From Pseudomonadota bacterium (GTDB lineage Bacteria > Pseudomonadota > Alphaproteobacteria > Rhizobiales > Rhizobiaceae), in assembly GCA_023428515.1 (NCBI GenBank), contig JAEYXI010000359.1:1-11992 (forward strand): a DNA stretch of 11,992 bases, in the 5' to 3' direction. Position numbers and translations under genes: made by a program. Positions 1 through 7,173 of the stretch are shown one piece after another. Below the pieces are notes generated by a model. The model searched no databases, was not told the DNA's origin, and saw nothing but the letters and a program-made list of their open reading frames with translations. Each line of letters opens with the position of its first letter. Position 1 is the first letter of the stretch.

Positions 1-1537
1 CGAAGAGGGTCGGCGGCGGCTCGCCGGGGCGGCGGCCGGTGAGGTAGCGCGAATAGTTCTCGATGCCGGCGCAGGAGCCGGTCGCCTCCATCATCTCCAC
101 GTCGTAGCGGGTGCGCTGCTCCAGCCGCTGGGCCTCGAGCAGCCGGCCGGCCGATTCCAGCTCGGCGAGGCGCTGCTTCAGCTCCTCCTTGATCTGGCGG
201 ATCGCGGCGTTGAGCGTCGGGCGCGGCGTGACGTAGTGGGAGTTGGCGTAGATCTTGACCGATTTCAGGTCGCCGGTCTTCTGGCCCGTCAGCGGGTCGA
301 ACTCGGTGATCGCGTCGATCTCGTCGCCGAACATCGAGATGCGCCAGGCGGCATCCTCAAGGTGGGCCGGGAAGATCTCGATCGTGTCGCCGCGCACGCG
401 AAACGAGCCGCGGGTGAAGTCGATCTCCTTGCGCTTGTATTGCTGGGCGACGAGGTCGGCGAGCAGCTGGCGTTGGTCGAGCCGGTCGCCGACCGACATC
501 TGGAAGGTCATGGCGGTATAGGTCTCGACCGAGCCGATACCGTAGATGCAGGACACCGAAGCGACGATGATGCAGTCGTCGCGCTCGAGGATGGCGCGGG
601 TGGCGGCGTGGCGCATCCGGTCGATCTGCTCGTTGATCGACGATTCCTTCTCGATGAAGGTATCGGAGCGCGGCACATAGGCTTCCGGCTGGTAGTAGTC
701 GTAGTAGGAGACGAAATACTCCACCGCGTTGTCGGGGAAGAAGCTCTTGAACTCCGAATAGAGCTGCGCGGCGAGCGTCTTGTTCGGCGCGAGGATCACC
801 GCCGGGCGCTGGGTGGCCTCGATCACCTTGGCCATGGTGAAGGTCTTGCCCGAGCCGGTGACGCCGAGCAGGACCTGGCTGCGCTCGCCGGAATTGATGC
901 CCTCGACGAGATCGGCGATGGCGGTCGGCTGGTCGCCGGCGGGCTGGTATTCCGACGCCATGCGGATGGCGATGCCGCCTTCCGACTTGTCCGGGCGGGC
1001 CGGGCGGTGCGGCGTCCAGAGCTTGCCGTCCTTGAACAGCGGATTGCCGCTCTCGATCAGCTTCGACAGCGCGTCGACCGTCGCGGTGACGGCGCCGGGC
1101 GCCAGACTGGCGGCATCCTCGAGCGAGACGTCCAGGCCGGCCACCGGATTGAGGCCGGCGGCGGCCCGGGTCTTCGGGTCCGACGAGGCGCCGATCGACA
1201 CGCCGCGGGCGGTCTTGGAGGCGGTGGTGTTCCTCGCTGTTTTCTGGGCCGTCTTCTGGCCCGTCTTCTGGCCCGTCTTCTGGCCCGGCTTCGGCTTTTC
1301 CTTCGCGGCCTCCTTGATGGCGGCTTCGCGGGCGGCGATCTCTATTCTCTTGCGGTGCTTGCCGGCCTTCGAGGCGACCTCGCGCTGCGTCTCGATGCCG
1401 GAGGCTTCCGCCTCCGCCTCGAGCTGCTTCACCCAGTCGGCAACGCTGCCCGACAGCGGCGCGCCCTCGAACGACGATTGCGGCGTTTCCTCGAAGCCGG
1501 ACTTCGGGGCGGGGGAGTTTTTCGCGGATCTGGCCAT
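1..1537 (-). CDS. uvrB: UvrB, excinuclease ABC subunit B (5' part; 3' end outside window)
   Basis: UvrB is the helicase-like damage-verification subunit of nucleotide excision repair. It receives lesions from UvrA and recruits UvrC in the cytoplasm. About 512 residues are visible. Walker A GVTGSGKT is at 225-232 (K231), and the damage-probing beta-hairpin [12 protein letters not shown] starts at 278. Both fall exactly 186 residues later than in E. coli UvrB (K45, Y92), so the protein has an N-terminal extension of about 186 residues. The extension is rich in Ala, Lys and Glu and contains GQKT repeats at 85-100. The window cuts the gene shortly after GEPPPTLF, before the DESH helicase motif. 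The ATG at 1537 starts MARSAKNSP; no strong ribosome binding site precedes it. No alphaproteobacterial SOS box (GTTC-N7-GTTC) is visible in the 90-bp leader. The gene lies 90 bp downstream of the GGDEF-EAL gene on the same strand, so co-transcription is possible. Identity is near certain; the exact start is less so. Confidence 0.97.
   Translation of the reverse strand, partial: MARSAKNSPAPKSGFEETPQSSFEGAPLSGSVADWVKQLEAEAEASGIETQREVASKAGKHRKRIEIAAREAAIKEAAKEKPKPGQKTGQKTGQKTAQKTARNTTASKTARGVSIGASSDPKTRAAAGLNPVAGLDVSLEDAASLAPGAVTATVDALSKLIESGNPLFKDGKLWTPHRPARPDKSEGGIAIRMASEYQPAGDQPTAIADLVEGINSGERSQVLLGVTGSGKTFTMAKVIEATQRPAVILAPNKTLAAQLYSEFKSFFPDNAVEYFVSYYDYYQPEAYVPRSDTFIEKESSINEQIDRMRHAATRAILERDDCIIVASVSCIYGIGSVETYTAMTFQMSVGDRLDQRQLLADLVAQQYKRKEIDFTRGSFRVRGDTIEIFPAHLEDAAWRISMFGDEIDAITEFDPLTGQKTGDLKSVKIYANSHYVTPRPTLNAAIRQIKEELKQRLAELESAGRLLEAQRLEQRTRYDVEMMEATGSCAGIENYSRYLTGRRPGEPPPTLF
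1238..1285 (-). repeat. 12-bp in-frame tandem repeat encoding GQKT in the uvrB extension
   Basis: Three perfect 12-bp copies (plus-strand unit CGTCTTCTGGCC) occupy 1250-1285, and a degenerate fourth copy lies at 1238-1249. On the coding strand they give [16 protein letters not shown] (residues 85-100). Because the unit is a multiple of three, copy number can change without shifting the frame. The repeat sits in the low-complexity, basic N-terminal extension and outside the conserved UvrB fold. Confidence 0.9.
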
Positions 1538-1559
1538 GCGCGGAATATGGAGGGAGTCA

Positions 1560-1578
1560 GCCCCAAAGGGAAGGGGGC
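1560..1578 (-). other. Small inverted repeat between the GGDEF-EAL gene and uvrB
   Basis: GCCCC (1560-1564) and GGGGC (1574-1578) could pair around a 9-nt loop, 22 nt before the uvrB ATG on the minus strand. A perfect 12-bp palindrome, AGCCCGCGGGCT (1617-1628), also lies at the stop of the GGDEF-EAL gene. Neither is followed by a real T-tract, so these are at best weak terminator or leader structures. Confidence 0.3.
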
Positions 1579-1627
1579 GCCGCCGCAAAACCGGTACAAA
1601 GCGGAAACGGATCGCCAGCCCGCGGGC

Positions 1628-3610
1628 TTACGCGACGGCGCGTCTCGCCGACGTCTTGCGCCCCTCCAGCCACAAGGGTATGTGGCCCGCCGGCATCGGC
1701 CGCCCGAAGAGATATCCCTGCGCGAGCTTGCTGCCGAGCGCCTTCAGCGTATCGGCCTCTTCCCGGCGCTCGACGCCTTCCACCACGACGTCCATCGACA
1801 GCGCCCGACCGAGCCCGATCATCGCCGCGACGATCTCCTGGTTCTGGCGGCTGTGGTCGATGCCGGTGATGAACCGCCGGTCGAGCTTCAGCCGGTCGAC
1901 GTTGAGCTGCACCAGATAGACGAGCGATGAATGCCCGGCTCCGAAATCGTCCACCGCCAGCTTGTAGCCGGAGCGTTCGATGTGCCGGAGCTGTTCGCCG
2001 GCGACCAGCGTGTCGAGGATCGCCTCCTCGGTGATCTCGATCTCCAGGAGGCTCCGGTCGATGGCATGGGCGGCGGTGATGCGGTCGAGAAGTTCGGGCA
2101 CGCTGTAGAGGTCGAACTCGCGTGGAGAAACGCTGATGGCGACCGTTGCGCGCGGCAGGCCGAGCGCCGGCAGGCGGGCGAGCAAGGCGCAGGCCGCCTC
2201 GGCGACGAGGGCGGTGAGCCTGTGGGACAGGTTGGGCGCCTGCGCCGCGGCAACGATCTCGGGCGGCGCAATGGCGCCGAGATCCGGGTGGCGCCACCGC
2301 ACGAGGGCTTCGAAGCCGGTGATCTCCTCGCTGTCGAGATCGACCTGCGGCTGGAACCACGCCTCGATGCCGCCGGTGGAGAGCGCCTCGACCAGCGCCC
2401 CCTCGATCTGCCGGCGCCGGTCTGCCTGGAAGCGGAAGGCCGGTTCGAACTCGCGCCATTGCCGGCGGCCGGCGTCCTTGGCGCGGTAGAGGGCCATGTC
2501 CGCCGCGCTGAACAGCCCTTCGGCGGTATCGGCGTGGTCGGGAAAGACGGCGAGCCCGATGGAGATCCCCACGCCGATCGGCTGGCCTTCGAGAACAATC
2601 GACTGCCGGCCCCGTTCCAGTATGTCTTCGGCTCGCTTTCGCGCGAGGTCCGGCGCATCCGGGCCGGAAAAGATGATGGCGAATTCGTCTCCGCCCAGCC
2701 GGGCGATGATGCCCTCGCCATCAACCACCAGGCGAAGGCGGTCGCTGATCTCGACGAGCAGCGCGTCGCCGGCCGTATGGCCGAGCGTGTCGTTGACGGA
2801 TTTGAAGCGATCAAGATCAAGCACCAGCAGCGCGAGCTTCCGCTCGCTGGCGAGAGCCGCGGCGATGCCCCCCGCGAGCGAGGCGTTGAACGCTGCGCGG
2901 TTCGCAAGGCCCGTGAGGGGGTCGCTGTTGGCGAGCGCCTCCAGTCGATGATTGGCGTGAACCATGTCGGCATTGGCCGATACCAACGAGTTGGCGAGCG
3001 CGGTCGCGCGAAGCTTGCCGGCGACACTGTTGACAAAGAAGGTCTCGCTCATCCGGGCGCTGCGCGTCACGACGGCGATCAGCGCCAGAACGTTCAACGC
3101 GACGACCCAATTGCTGACCTGCCCGGCGGCGGCAATCGACAGCATCACCACGACCAGCGGCGGCAGAGCGAAGGCAAGAGAGATCCGGCTCGATGCCACG
3201 CCCATGAGCACGGCGCCGGTCGCGATTCCGCACATGATCAGATAGTGAGCGCTGTCGGCCCCGACCGCATTGAAGCTCGGCATGGAGAACGGCAGGGCCG
3301 CCCAGACCGTACCGCTTGCAAACGCGCCGAGCGCCATGAGGTTGATGGCCTTCTGCGGTGCGTGCCGGGCCGCCTCGTACCGTTTCAGACTGGAGAGCAT
3401 CGTGAAGCGCAGCACGAGGCTGACGAGAACGGCGAAGAACCAAAAGAGCGCCGAGGGGGTGAGGCCTCGGCCGAGCATGGAAACGAACAACGCCGAGGCC
3501 GCGATGCCGGCGTTCGTGAGAAGCGTTGTAGGCTGCCACTGAAGCATGACCGAGGCCTGCGCACGCTTCACGTCCAGGGAAATTTCGGCATTAAGGAGGG
3601 CTGCGTCCAT
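1628..3610 (-). CDS. Membrane-anchored GGDEF-EAL cyclic-di-GMP protein
   Basis: This is a bifunctional-type c-di-GMP turnover protein of the inner membrane. Roughly residues 28-180 hold about six hydrophobic segments, an uncharacterised membrane sensor module. The diguanylate cyclase domain follows, with intact GGDEF at 306-310. Its inhibitory RxxD I-site is absent: the equivalent positions read DGEG. The EAL domain has EALVR (E434), E525 in LEIEITE, DD at 554-555, E611 and Q631, but the usual metal-ligand Asn of the N-x-S motif is Ser (S493, in ISVSPREF). Cyclase activity is therefore likely, while phosphodiesterase activity may be weak. The start is uncertain: ATG at 3610 is chosen (660 residues), but a TTG at 3661 would add 17 residues. 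Neither has a good Shine-Dalgarno sequence, and an in-frame stop lies further upstream. The gene is divergent from the DUF1800 operon and uvrB follows after 90 bp. Confidence 0.93.
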   Translation of the reverse strand: MDAALLNAEISLDVKRAQASVMLQWQPTTLLTNAGIAASALFVSMLGRGLTPSALFWFFAVLVSLVLRFTMLSSLKRYEAARHAPQKAINLMALGAFASGTVWAALPFSMPSFNAVGADSAHYLIMCGIATGAVLMGVASSRISLAFALPPLVVVMLSIAAAGQVSNWVVALNVLALIAVVTRSARMSETFFVNSVAGKLRATALANSLVSANADMVHANHRLEALANSDPLTGLANRAAFNASLAGGIAAALASERKLALLVLDLDRFKSVNDTLGHTAGDALLVEISDRLRLVVDGEGIIARLGGDEFAIIFSGPDAPDLARKRAEDILERGRQSIVLEGQPIGVGISIGLAVFPDHADTAEGLFSAADMALYRAKDAGRRQWREFEPAFRFQADRRRQIEGALVEALSTGGIEAWFQPQVDLDSEEITGFEALVRWRHPDLGAIAPPEIVAAAQAPNLSHRLTALVAEAACALLARLPALGLPRATVAISVSPREFDLYSVPELLDRITAAHAIDRSLLEIEITEEAILDTLVAGEQLRHIERSGYKLAVDDFGAGHSSLVYLVQLNVDRLKLDRRFITGIDHSRQNQEIVAAMIGLGRALSMDVVVEGVERREEADTLKALGSKLAQGYLFGRPMPAGHIPLWLEGRKTSARRAVA

Positions 3611-3663
3611 CGTACAACTTGAATCACTCTTCTTCGGAGCGGTAGTATCCGATTGTTCCAATA

Positions 3664-3685
3664 AAAAAGTCTTGAGGTCCGGACC
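3664..3685 (-). promoter_or_regulatory. Palindrome followed by T-run in the GGDEF-EAL leader
   Basis: GGTCCGGACC (3676-3685) is a perfect 10-bp palindrome, flanked on the minus strand by CTTG and CAAG. It is followed by a run of six T ending near 3662, just before the alternative TTG start at 3661. A hairpin here would need its centre opened to make a loop, so the stem is short. It could be a protein-binding dyad, a weak terminator or an attenuator-like leader element. Confidence 0.3.
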
Positions 3686-3726
3686 AAGTTTCGGGTTCGG
3701 CGCCTCATGCTGAACAACTGATTAGC

Positions 3727-3745
3727 ACCTGGTCGCCGTCCAGGT
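3727..3745. other. Short inverted repeat in the divergent region
   Basis: ACCTGG (3727-3732) and CCAGGT (3740-3745) are perfect 6-bp arms around a 7-nt spacer. This could be a small hairpin or a dyad for a regulator of the GGDEF-EAL gene. No T-tract follows on either strand. Confidence 0.25.
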
Positions 3746-3793
3746 CGGCGCAAGCTCGATCGCCCGTGCTCGCAGGTTGCCGGCGCGCCGCCG

Positions 3794-3898
3794 GCCGTAA
3801 CGGCATCGTGAAGCGCTCCGACCCGTGAAACAGAGGGCCTTGCTCACGAAACTGTCGTAATTGCTTACGACGTCCACCGCAGCTAACGAGGATCGTAA
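3794..3898. promoter_or_regulatory. Divergent regulatory region with repeated CGTAA cores
   Basis: The space between the divergent GGDEF-EAL and DUF1800 genes holds four CGTAA cores: forward at 3796-3800, 3856-3860 and 3894-3898, and reverse (TTACG) at 3865-3869. The first sits in an 11-bp palindrome, GCCGT-A-ACGGC (3794-3804). The second and fourth form the strong dyad listed separately. The clustering suggests binding by one dimeric regulator. No convincing -35/-10 pair could be assigned. Confidence 0.45.
3854..3871. promoter_or_regulatory. Candidate operator dyad GTCGTAA-N4-TTACGAC
   Basis: GTCGTAA (3854-3860) and TTACGAC (3865-3871) are perfect 7-bp inverted arms around TTGC. The dyad lies about 51 bp upstream of the preferred DUF1800 start and is not followed by a T-tract. 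An operator is therefore more likely than a terminator. The binding protein is unknown. Confidence 0.5.
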
Positions 3899-3909
3899 CG
3901 CCGCCTTAT

Positions 3910-3914
3910 GAGGA
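3910..3914 (+). promoter_or_regulatory. Ribosome binding site deciding the DUF1800 start
   Basis: GAGGA lies 8 nt before the ATG at 3923, an ideal spacing. The in-frame ATG at 3908 overlaps this motif, and its nearest purine-rich motif (3888-3892) is 15 nt away. The start at 3923 is therefore preferred. Confidence 0.6.
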
Positions 3915-3922
3915 ATCATGAA

Positions 3923-5392
3923 ATGCCCCTTCCAGCTTCAACGCTGGCTGCCATCCGTTTCGGATACGGTCTTCGCGCGCAGGAACAACAGCCGGCCGAT
4001 GCCGACGCGCTGCTTGCCCAGATCAAGGCCGGGACAACGCAGAAGCCCCGGTTCCCGCGGGAAGGGCTGACGGGGAGGAAGGAAGCCGCGACGCGCGTCC
4101 TGTCGGTCAGGGCCGCAGAGGCAAAGGCGCGGCAGGCGGGCAAGCCGAACGACGAGATCCGGCGGCAGACACAGCAGGAAGCGCGCCGCATCTATCAGCA
4201 GGATGCGCTGGCGCGCATCGTGCAGGCGGTTTATTCGCCGCTCGGTTTGTACGAGCGGCTGGTGGCCTTCTGGGTCGACCACTTCTCCGTCAGCGTGCAG
4301 AAATCGCTGCCGATGCGGATGATCGTGCCGCTCTACGAGGCGCAGGCGATCCGGCCCAATCTGGGCGGCTCCTTCTCAAACCTCCTGCAGACGGCCATCC
4401 TGCACCCGGCCATGCTGATCTATCTCGACCAGAACCAGAGCGTCGGCCCGGATTCGCCGGCCGGCCAACGCAACAATCGCGGCCTCAACGAAAATCTCGG
4501 CCGCGAGCTTCTGGAACTCCATACGCTCGGCGCGGGCAGCGGTTATACGCAGGATGACGTGCGGGCCGCGGCGCTGATCCTGACCGGCCTTTCGGTCGAC
4601 AGCCGCGCGCTGGAAGTGGTCTATCGGCCGCGACTGGCGCAGGGCGGGCCGATCACCTTGCTCGGCCGTTCCTATCAGGACGACGAGGGCAGCGGGCAGG
4701 ACCATGTGCTGATGCTGGAGGACCTCGCTGCCGATCCGAAGACGGCGCTGCATATTTCCCGCAAGCTGGTGCGGCATTTTATTGCCGACGACCCGCCGCA
4801 GGAGATCGTCACCGCGATGACCGATGCCTGGGCGAAAAGCCAGGGCAACCTGACCGAAGTCTATCGGGCCATGCTGACCCATCCGCTTGCCTGGGCCGAT
4901 CCCTGCCGCAAGATCAAGAAGCCGTTCGAATTCATCGTCTCCGGTTTCCGGGCGCTGGACCTGCCCGAGAAAGACCTCGTGGCGCTGTTGCAAGACATGG
5001 AGGTGGAGGAAGACAAGGGGCCGGTGGGCAAGGCCATGGAAATGGCCGGTGCCACCAGCGCGGAAGAGATCAGGAAGCGGGCCGGACGAGCCAATGCGCT
5101 GGCCTTGGGCGCCCTGCAGCGCATGGGCCAGCCGATGTGGCTGCCGCCGAGCCCGGCCGGTTTCGCCGACGAGGCAAGTGTCTGGCTGACGCCGAGCCAG
5201 CTTAACGAACGGATCGCCTGGTCGCGGCGGATCGCCCGGCTTTTTGCCCAGCGGCTGGAGCCGTCTGCCTTTCTCGATGCTGCGCTGGCAGATGCGGCCC
5301 GGCCCGAGACCCGTCGGATCGTGGCGCAGGCACCGAGCAGGGTGCACGGCCTCACCATGGTCCTGGCATCCCCCGAATTCAACAGGAGATAA
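3923..5392 (+). CDS. DUF1800 family protein
   Basis: This 489-residue protein belongs to the DUF1800 family, whose biochemical function is not established. Family hallmarks are visible: RFGYG near the N-terminus, NLGRELLELHTLG with E195, GYTQDDVRAAALILTG, HISRKLVRHFIADDPP, KKPFEFIVSGFRAL, MGQPMWLPPSPAGF and a C-terminal LASPEFNRR. Length is usual for the family. No signal peptide or membrane segment is seen, although the partner gene carries a Tat signal. Export as a complex with the partner is possible but inferred. An in-frame ATG at 3908 would add five residues. The stop is 3 bp before the DUF1501 gene, a tight operon and the standard arrangement for this pair. The upstream CGTAA-rich dyad is the likely control region. 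Confidence 0.93.
   Translation: MPLPASTLAAIRFGYGLRAQEQQPADADALLAQIKAGTTQKPRFPREGLTGRKEAATRVLSVRAAEAKARQAGKPNDEIRRQTQQEARRIYQQDALARIVQAVYSPLGLYERLVAFWVDHFSVSVQKSLPMRMIVPLYEAQAIRPNLGGSFSNLLQTAILHPAMLIYLDQNQSVGPDSPAGQRNNRGLNENLGRELLELHTLGAGSGYTQDDVRAAALILTGLSVDSRALEVVYRPRLAQGGPITLLGRSYQDDEGSGQDHVLMLEDLAADPKTALHISRKLVRHFIADDPPQEIVTAMTDAWAKSQGNLTEVYRAMLTHPLAWADPCRKIKKPFEFIVSGFRALDLPEKDLVALLQDMEVEEDKGPVGKAMEMAGATSAEEIRKRAGRANALALGALQRMGQPMWLPPSPAGFADEASVWLTPSQLNERIAWSRRIARLFAQRLEPSAFLDAALADAARPETRRIVAQAPSRVHGLTMVLASPEFNRR
5384..5388 (+). promoter_or_regulatory. Ribosome binding site of the DUF1501 gene
   Basis: AGGAG lies within the last codons of the DUF1800 gene, 7 nt before the ATG at 5396. This placement fixes the start and indicates translation from a shared message. 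Confidence 0.7.
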
Positions 5393-5395
5393 GAG

Positions 5396-6574
5396 ATGGC
5401 ATTCGAGCAGCGCTTCCTGTTGTCCCGCCGCGGTTTTCTGGCCGGCGCATGCTGCGCGGCCGCGGCACCGGTGCTCACCCCGGTGAGCTTTGCCGCCACG
5501 CCCGGCGACAACCGTTTCGTAACGATCATCTTGCGCGGCGCGATGGACGGGCTCGGTCTGGTGCAGCCCTATGGCGATCCGGCCTTCGCGGCGCTGCGCC
5601 CGAAACTGGGGCTGACGCCGGATACCGGGCTTCTCGATCTTGACGGGTTCTTCGGCCTCAACCCGGCGGCCTCGGGGCTGATGCCGCTCTGGCAGGCGGG
5701 CGAACTTTCCTTCGTGCATGCAGTCTCGACGCCCTATCGCGGCCAGCGCAGCCATTTCGACGGTCAGGACATGCTGGAGACCGGCGGCACCGACACGAGC
5801 CAGCGGACCGGCTGGCTGAACCGGGCGCTCTCGACCATTCCCCGGACCGATGCGCGCAGGGCGATCGATATCAACACCTCAATGGAACTGATCCTGACCG
5901 GGCCGAACAAGGCGGATTCCTGGTCGAGCCAGAGCAATTTCACGCTGACCGAAGACGAGATCGCCTTCCTCGAACAGCTTTATGCGGGCGACGCACCTTT
6001 CGCCCAGGCGATGGAGGAGGCGAAGAAGACGGGCACTTCCGCCAACTCGCTCTATGCGGACGACAGGCGCGGCTCGGGGATCGCCGACATGGCGCGGCTC
6101 GCCGGCGGAATGCTGCGCGAGGATTACCGGATCGCCAGCTTCTCCATCAACGGCTGGGATACCCATGTCCGCCAGAAGGCGCAGTTCGGCAAGGCGGTGG
6201 GCGATCTGGCAACGGCGATCACCGTGCTGAAGGATGCGCTCGGCGGTGAGGCGTGGGGCAAGACGGTGGTGCTGGCGATGACGGAATTCGGCCGGACGGC
6301 GCGGGAAAACGGCACCAACGGCACCGACCACGGCACCGGCGGCCTCGCGGTTCTGGCCGGCGGCGCCATTCCCGGCGGCAGGATTACGGCCAACTGGCCC
6401 GGCCTTGGCGAAAACGACCTGCTTGACGGACGCGACCTGATGCCGACCGCCGATGTCCGCGAAGTGGCCGCCGCCATGCTGTACCGGCAGTTCGGCATCA
6501 AGCCGACCGATCTCACCTCGAAGGTGTTTCCCGGCCTGGGCTTCGATACCGGATCGGTCTTTCTGCGGGGATAA
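5396..6574 (+). CDS. DUF1501 family protein with Tat signal peptide
   Basis: This 392-residue protein belongs to DUF1501, placed in the alkaline-phosphatase/sulfatase-like superfamily; no reaction is established for the family. The N-terminus carries a twin-arginine motif, SRRGFLAG (residues 10-17), followed by an Ala-rich hydrophobic stretch and probable cleavage near residues 33-36. Folded export to the periplasm is therefore expected. Candidate metal-site residues are all present: D51 in RGAMDG, H120 and D122 in SHFDGQ, D255 and H257 in WDTH, EFGR at 297-300, and D311 and H312 in TDHG. The gene begins 3 bp after the DUF1800 stop with its own strong ribosome binding site. It ends 15 bp from the convergent thioesterase gene, with no clear terminator between them. 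Confidence 0.94.
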   Translation: MAFEQRFLLSRRGFLAGACCAAAAPVLTPVSFAATPGDNRFVTIILRGAMDGLGLVQPYGDPAFAALRPKLGLTPDTGLLDLDGFFGLNPAASGLMPLWQAGELSFVHAVSTPYRGQRSHFDGQDMLETGGTDTSQRTGWLNRALSTIPRTDARRAIDINTSMELILTGPNKADSWSSQSNFTLTEDEIAFLEQLYAGDAPFAQAMEEAKKTGTSANSLYADDRRGSGIADMARLAGGMLREDYRIASFSINGWDTHVRQKAQFGKAVGDLATAITVLKDALGGEAWGKTVVLAMTEFGRTARENGTNGTDHGTGGLAVLAGGAIPGGRITANWPGLGENDLLDGRDLMPTADVREVAAAMLYRQFGIKPTDLTSKVFPGLGFDTGSVFLRG

Positions 6575-6589
6575 TCCTCGGCGTCAGTC

Positions 6590-6979
6590 TCATTCCTCTG
6601 CCGGAACTGCCGTCGGGCGGCCTTCCTCGTCGAGGGCAACCATGACGAAGGTCGCGGCGGTCACCTTTTCCAGCATCCGGTGACGGGCCCGATGTGCCCA
6701 TGCTTCGACGTTGAGCGTGATCGACGTGCGGCCGACGCGGGTGATTTCCGTATAGACGTTGAGCGTATCGCCGATCTTGACGGGCAGTTCGAAAGCCATC
6801 TCCTTGACCGCGGCGGTGACCACCCGGCCGCGAGCCCGTTCGGAGGCGCGGATACCGCTCGCGAGGTCCATCTGGGCCATGACCCAGCCACCGAAGATGT
6901 CGCCCGCGGCGTTGGCATCAGCTGGCATGGCCAGCGTACGCAACGTCAGTTCACCGGTCGGCTTGGCAGTCTCGGGCAT
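6590..6979 (-). CDS. yciA: YciA-type acyl-CoA thioesterase (hotdog fold)
   Basis: This 129-residue single-hotdog protein is predicted to hydrolyse acyl-CoA thioesters in the cytoplasm. It closely follows the YciA pattern: LRTLAMPADANAAGDIFGGW, then VMAQMD with D38 matching catalytic D44 of the Haemophilus YciA homologue HI0827, RVVTAAVKEMAF, and VGRTSITLNVEAW. Length fits the family, and the C-terminus is a few residues shorter than in HI0827. AGGAG at 6989-6993 (minus strand) lies 9 nt before the ATG and supports this start. It is convergent with the DUF1501 gene and divergent from the chemoreceptor gene, so it is probably transcribed alone. Substrate range cannot be read from the sequence. 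Confidence 0.93.
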   Translation of the reverse strand: MPETAKPTGELTLRTLAMPADANAAGDIFGGWVMAQMDLASGIRASERARGRVVTAAVKEMAFELPVKIGDTLNVYTEITRVGRTSITLNVEAWAHRARHRMLEKVTAATFVMVALDEEGRPTAVPAEE

Positions 6980-6988
6980 GCATGATGG

Positions 6989-6993
6989 CTCCT
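6989..6993 (-). promoter_or_regulatory. Ribosome binding site of yciA
   Basis: CTCCT on the plus strand reads AGGAG on the minus strand, 9 nt before the ATG at 6979. Confidence 0.6.
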
Positions 6994-7173
6994 GTTGATC
7001 GATAGCCTCCAGACTAGAGCACTTTGTGAGGGAAGCAAATGGCTCCGGAGGTTCCTCGGCCGCCCGTCACGCGCTTTCGTGCGGGCGCGGCATCAGGCAG
7101 TGCGACATTTCACTACCTGGTAACCACCTTCCGTTAAGATCTGCGCCAAAATGAACATAACTGGGGAAAACTA

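Noticed and set aside
1538..1627. SOS (LexA) box upstream of uvrB
   Set aside because: Searched by eye for GTTC-N7-GTTC on both strands; no match was found. The promoter may lie further upstream.
236..1930. Long open frame on the plus strand (564 codons) opposite uvrB and the end of the GGDEF-EAL gene
   Set aside because: It is antisense to clearly recognisable UvrB and EAL domains, spans two genes and shows no family motif. This is a usual shadow in high-GC DNA.
1931..3622. Long plus-strand open frame (563 codons) opposite the GGDEF-EAL gene
   Set aside because: It is antisense to conserved GGDEF and EAL motifs. Its product is rich in Arg, Gly and Asp with no recognisable domain.
3722..3919. 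Small minus-strand frame (65 codons) in the divergent region
   Set aside because: It overlaps the dyad and regulatory repeats, has no recognisable motif and no good ribosome binding site.
4376..5755. Minus-strand open frame (459 codons) opposite the DUF1800/DUF1501 genes
   Set aside because: It is a shadow of the real operon, crossing the junction of two genes that both show family motifs.
7085..7173. CtrA-like site (TTAA-N7-TTAA) upstream of the chemoreceptor
   Set aside because: TAA and TTAA elements are present, but the spacing is 10 nt and the first half is imperfect.
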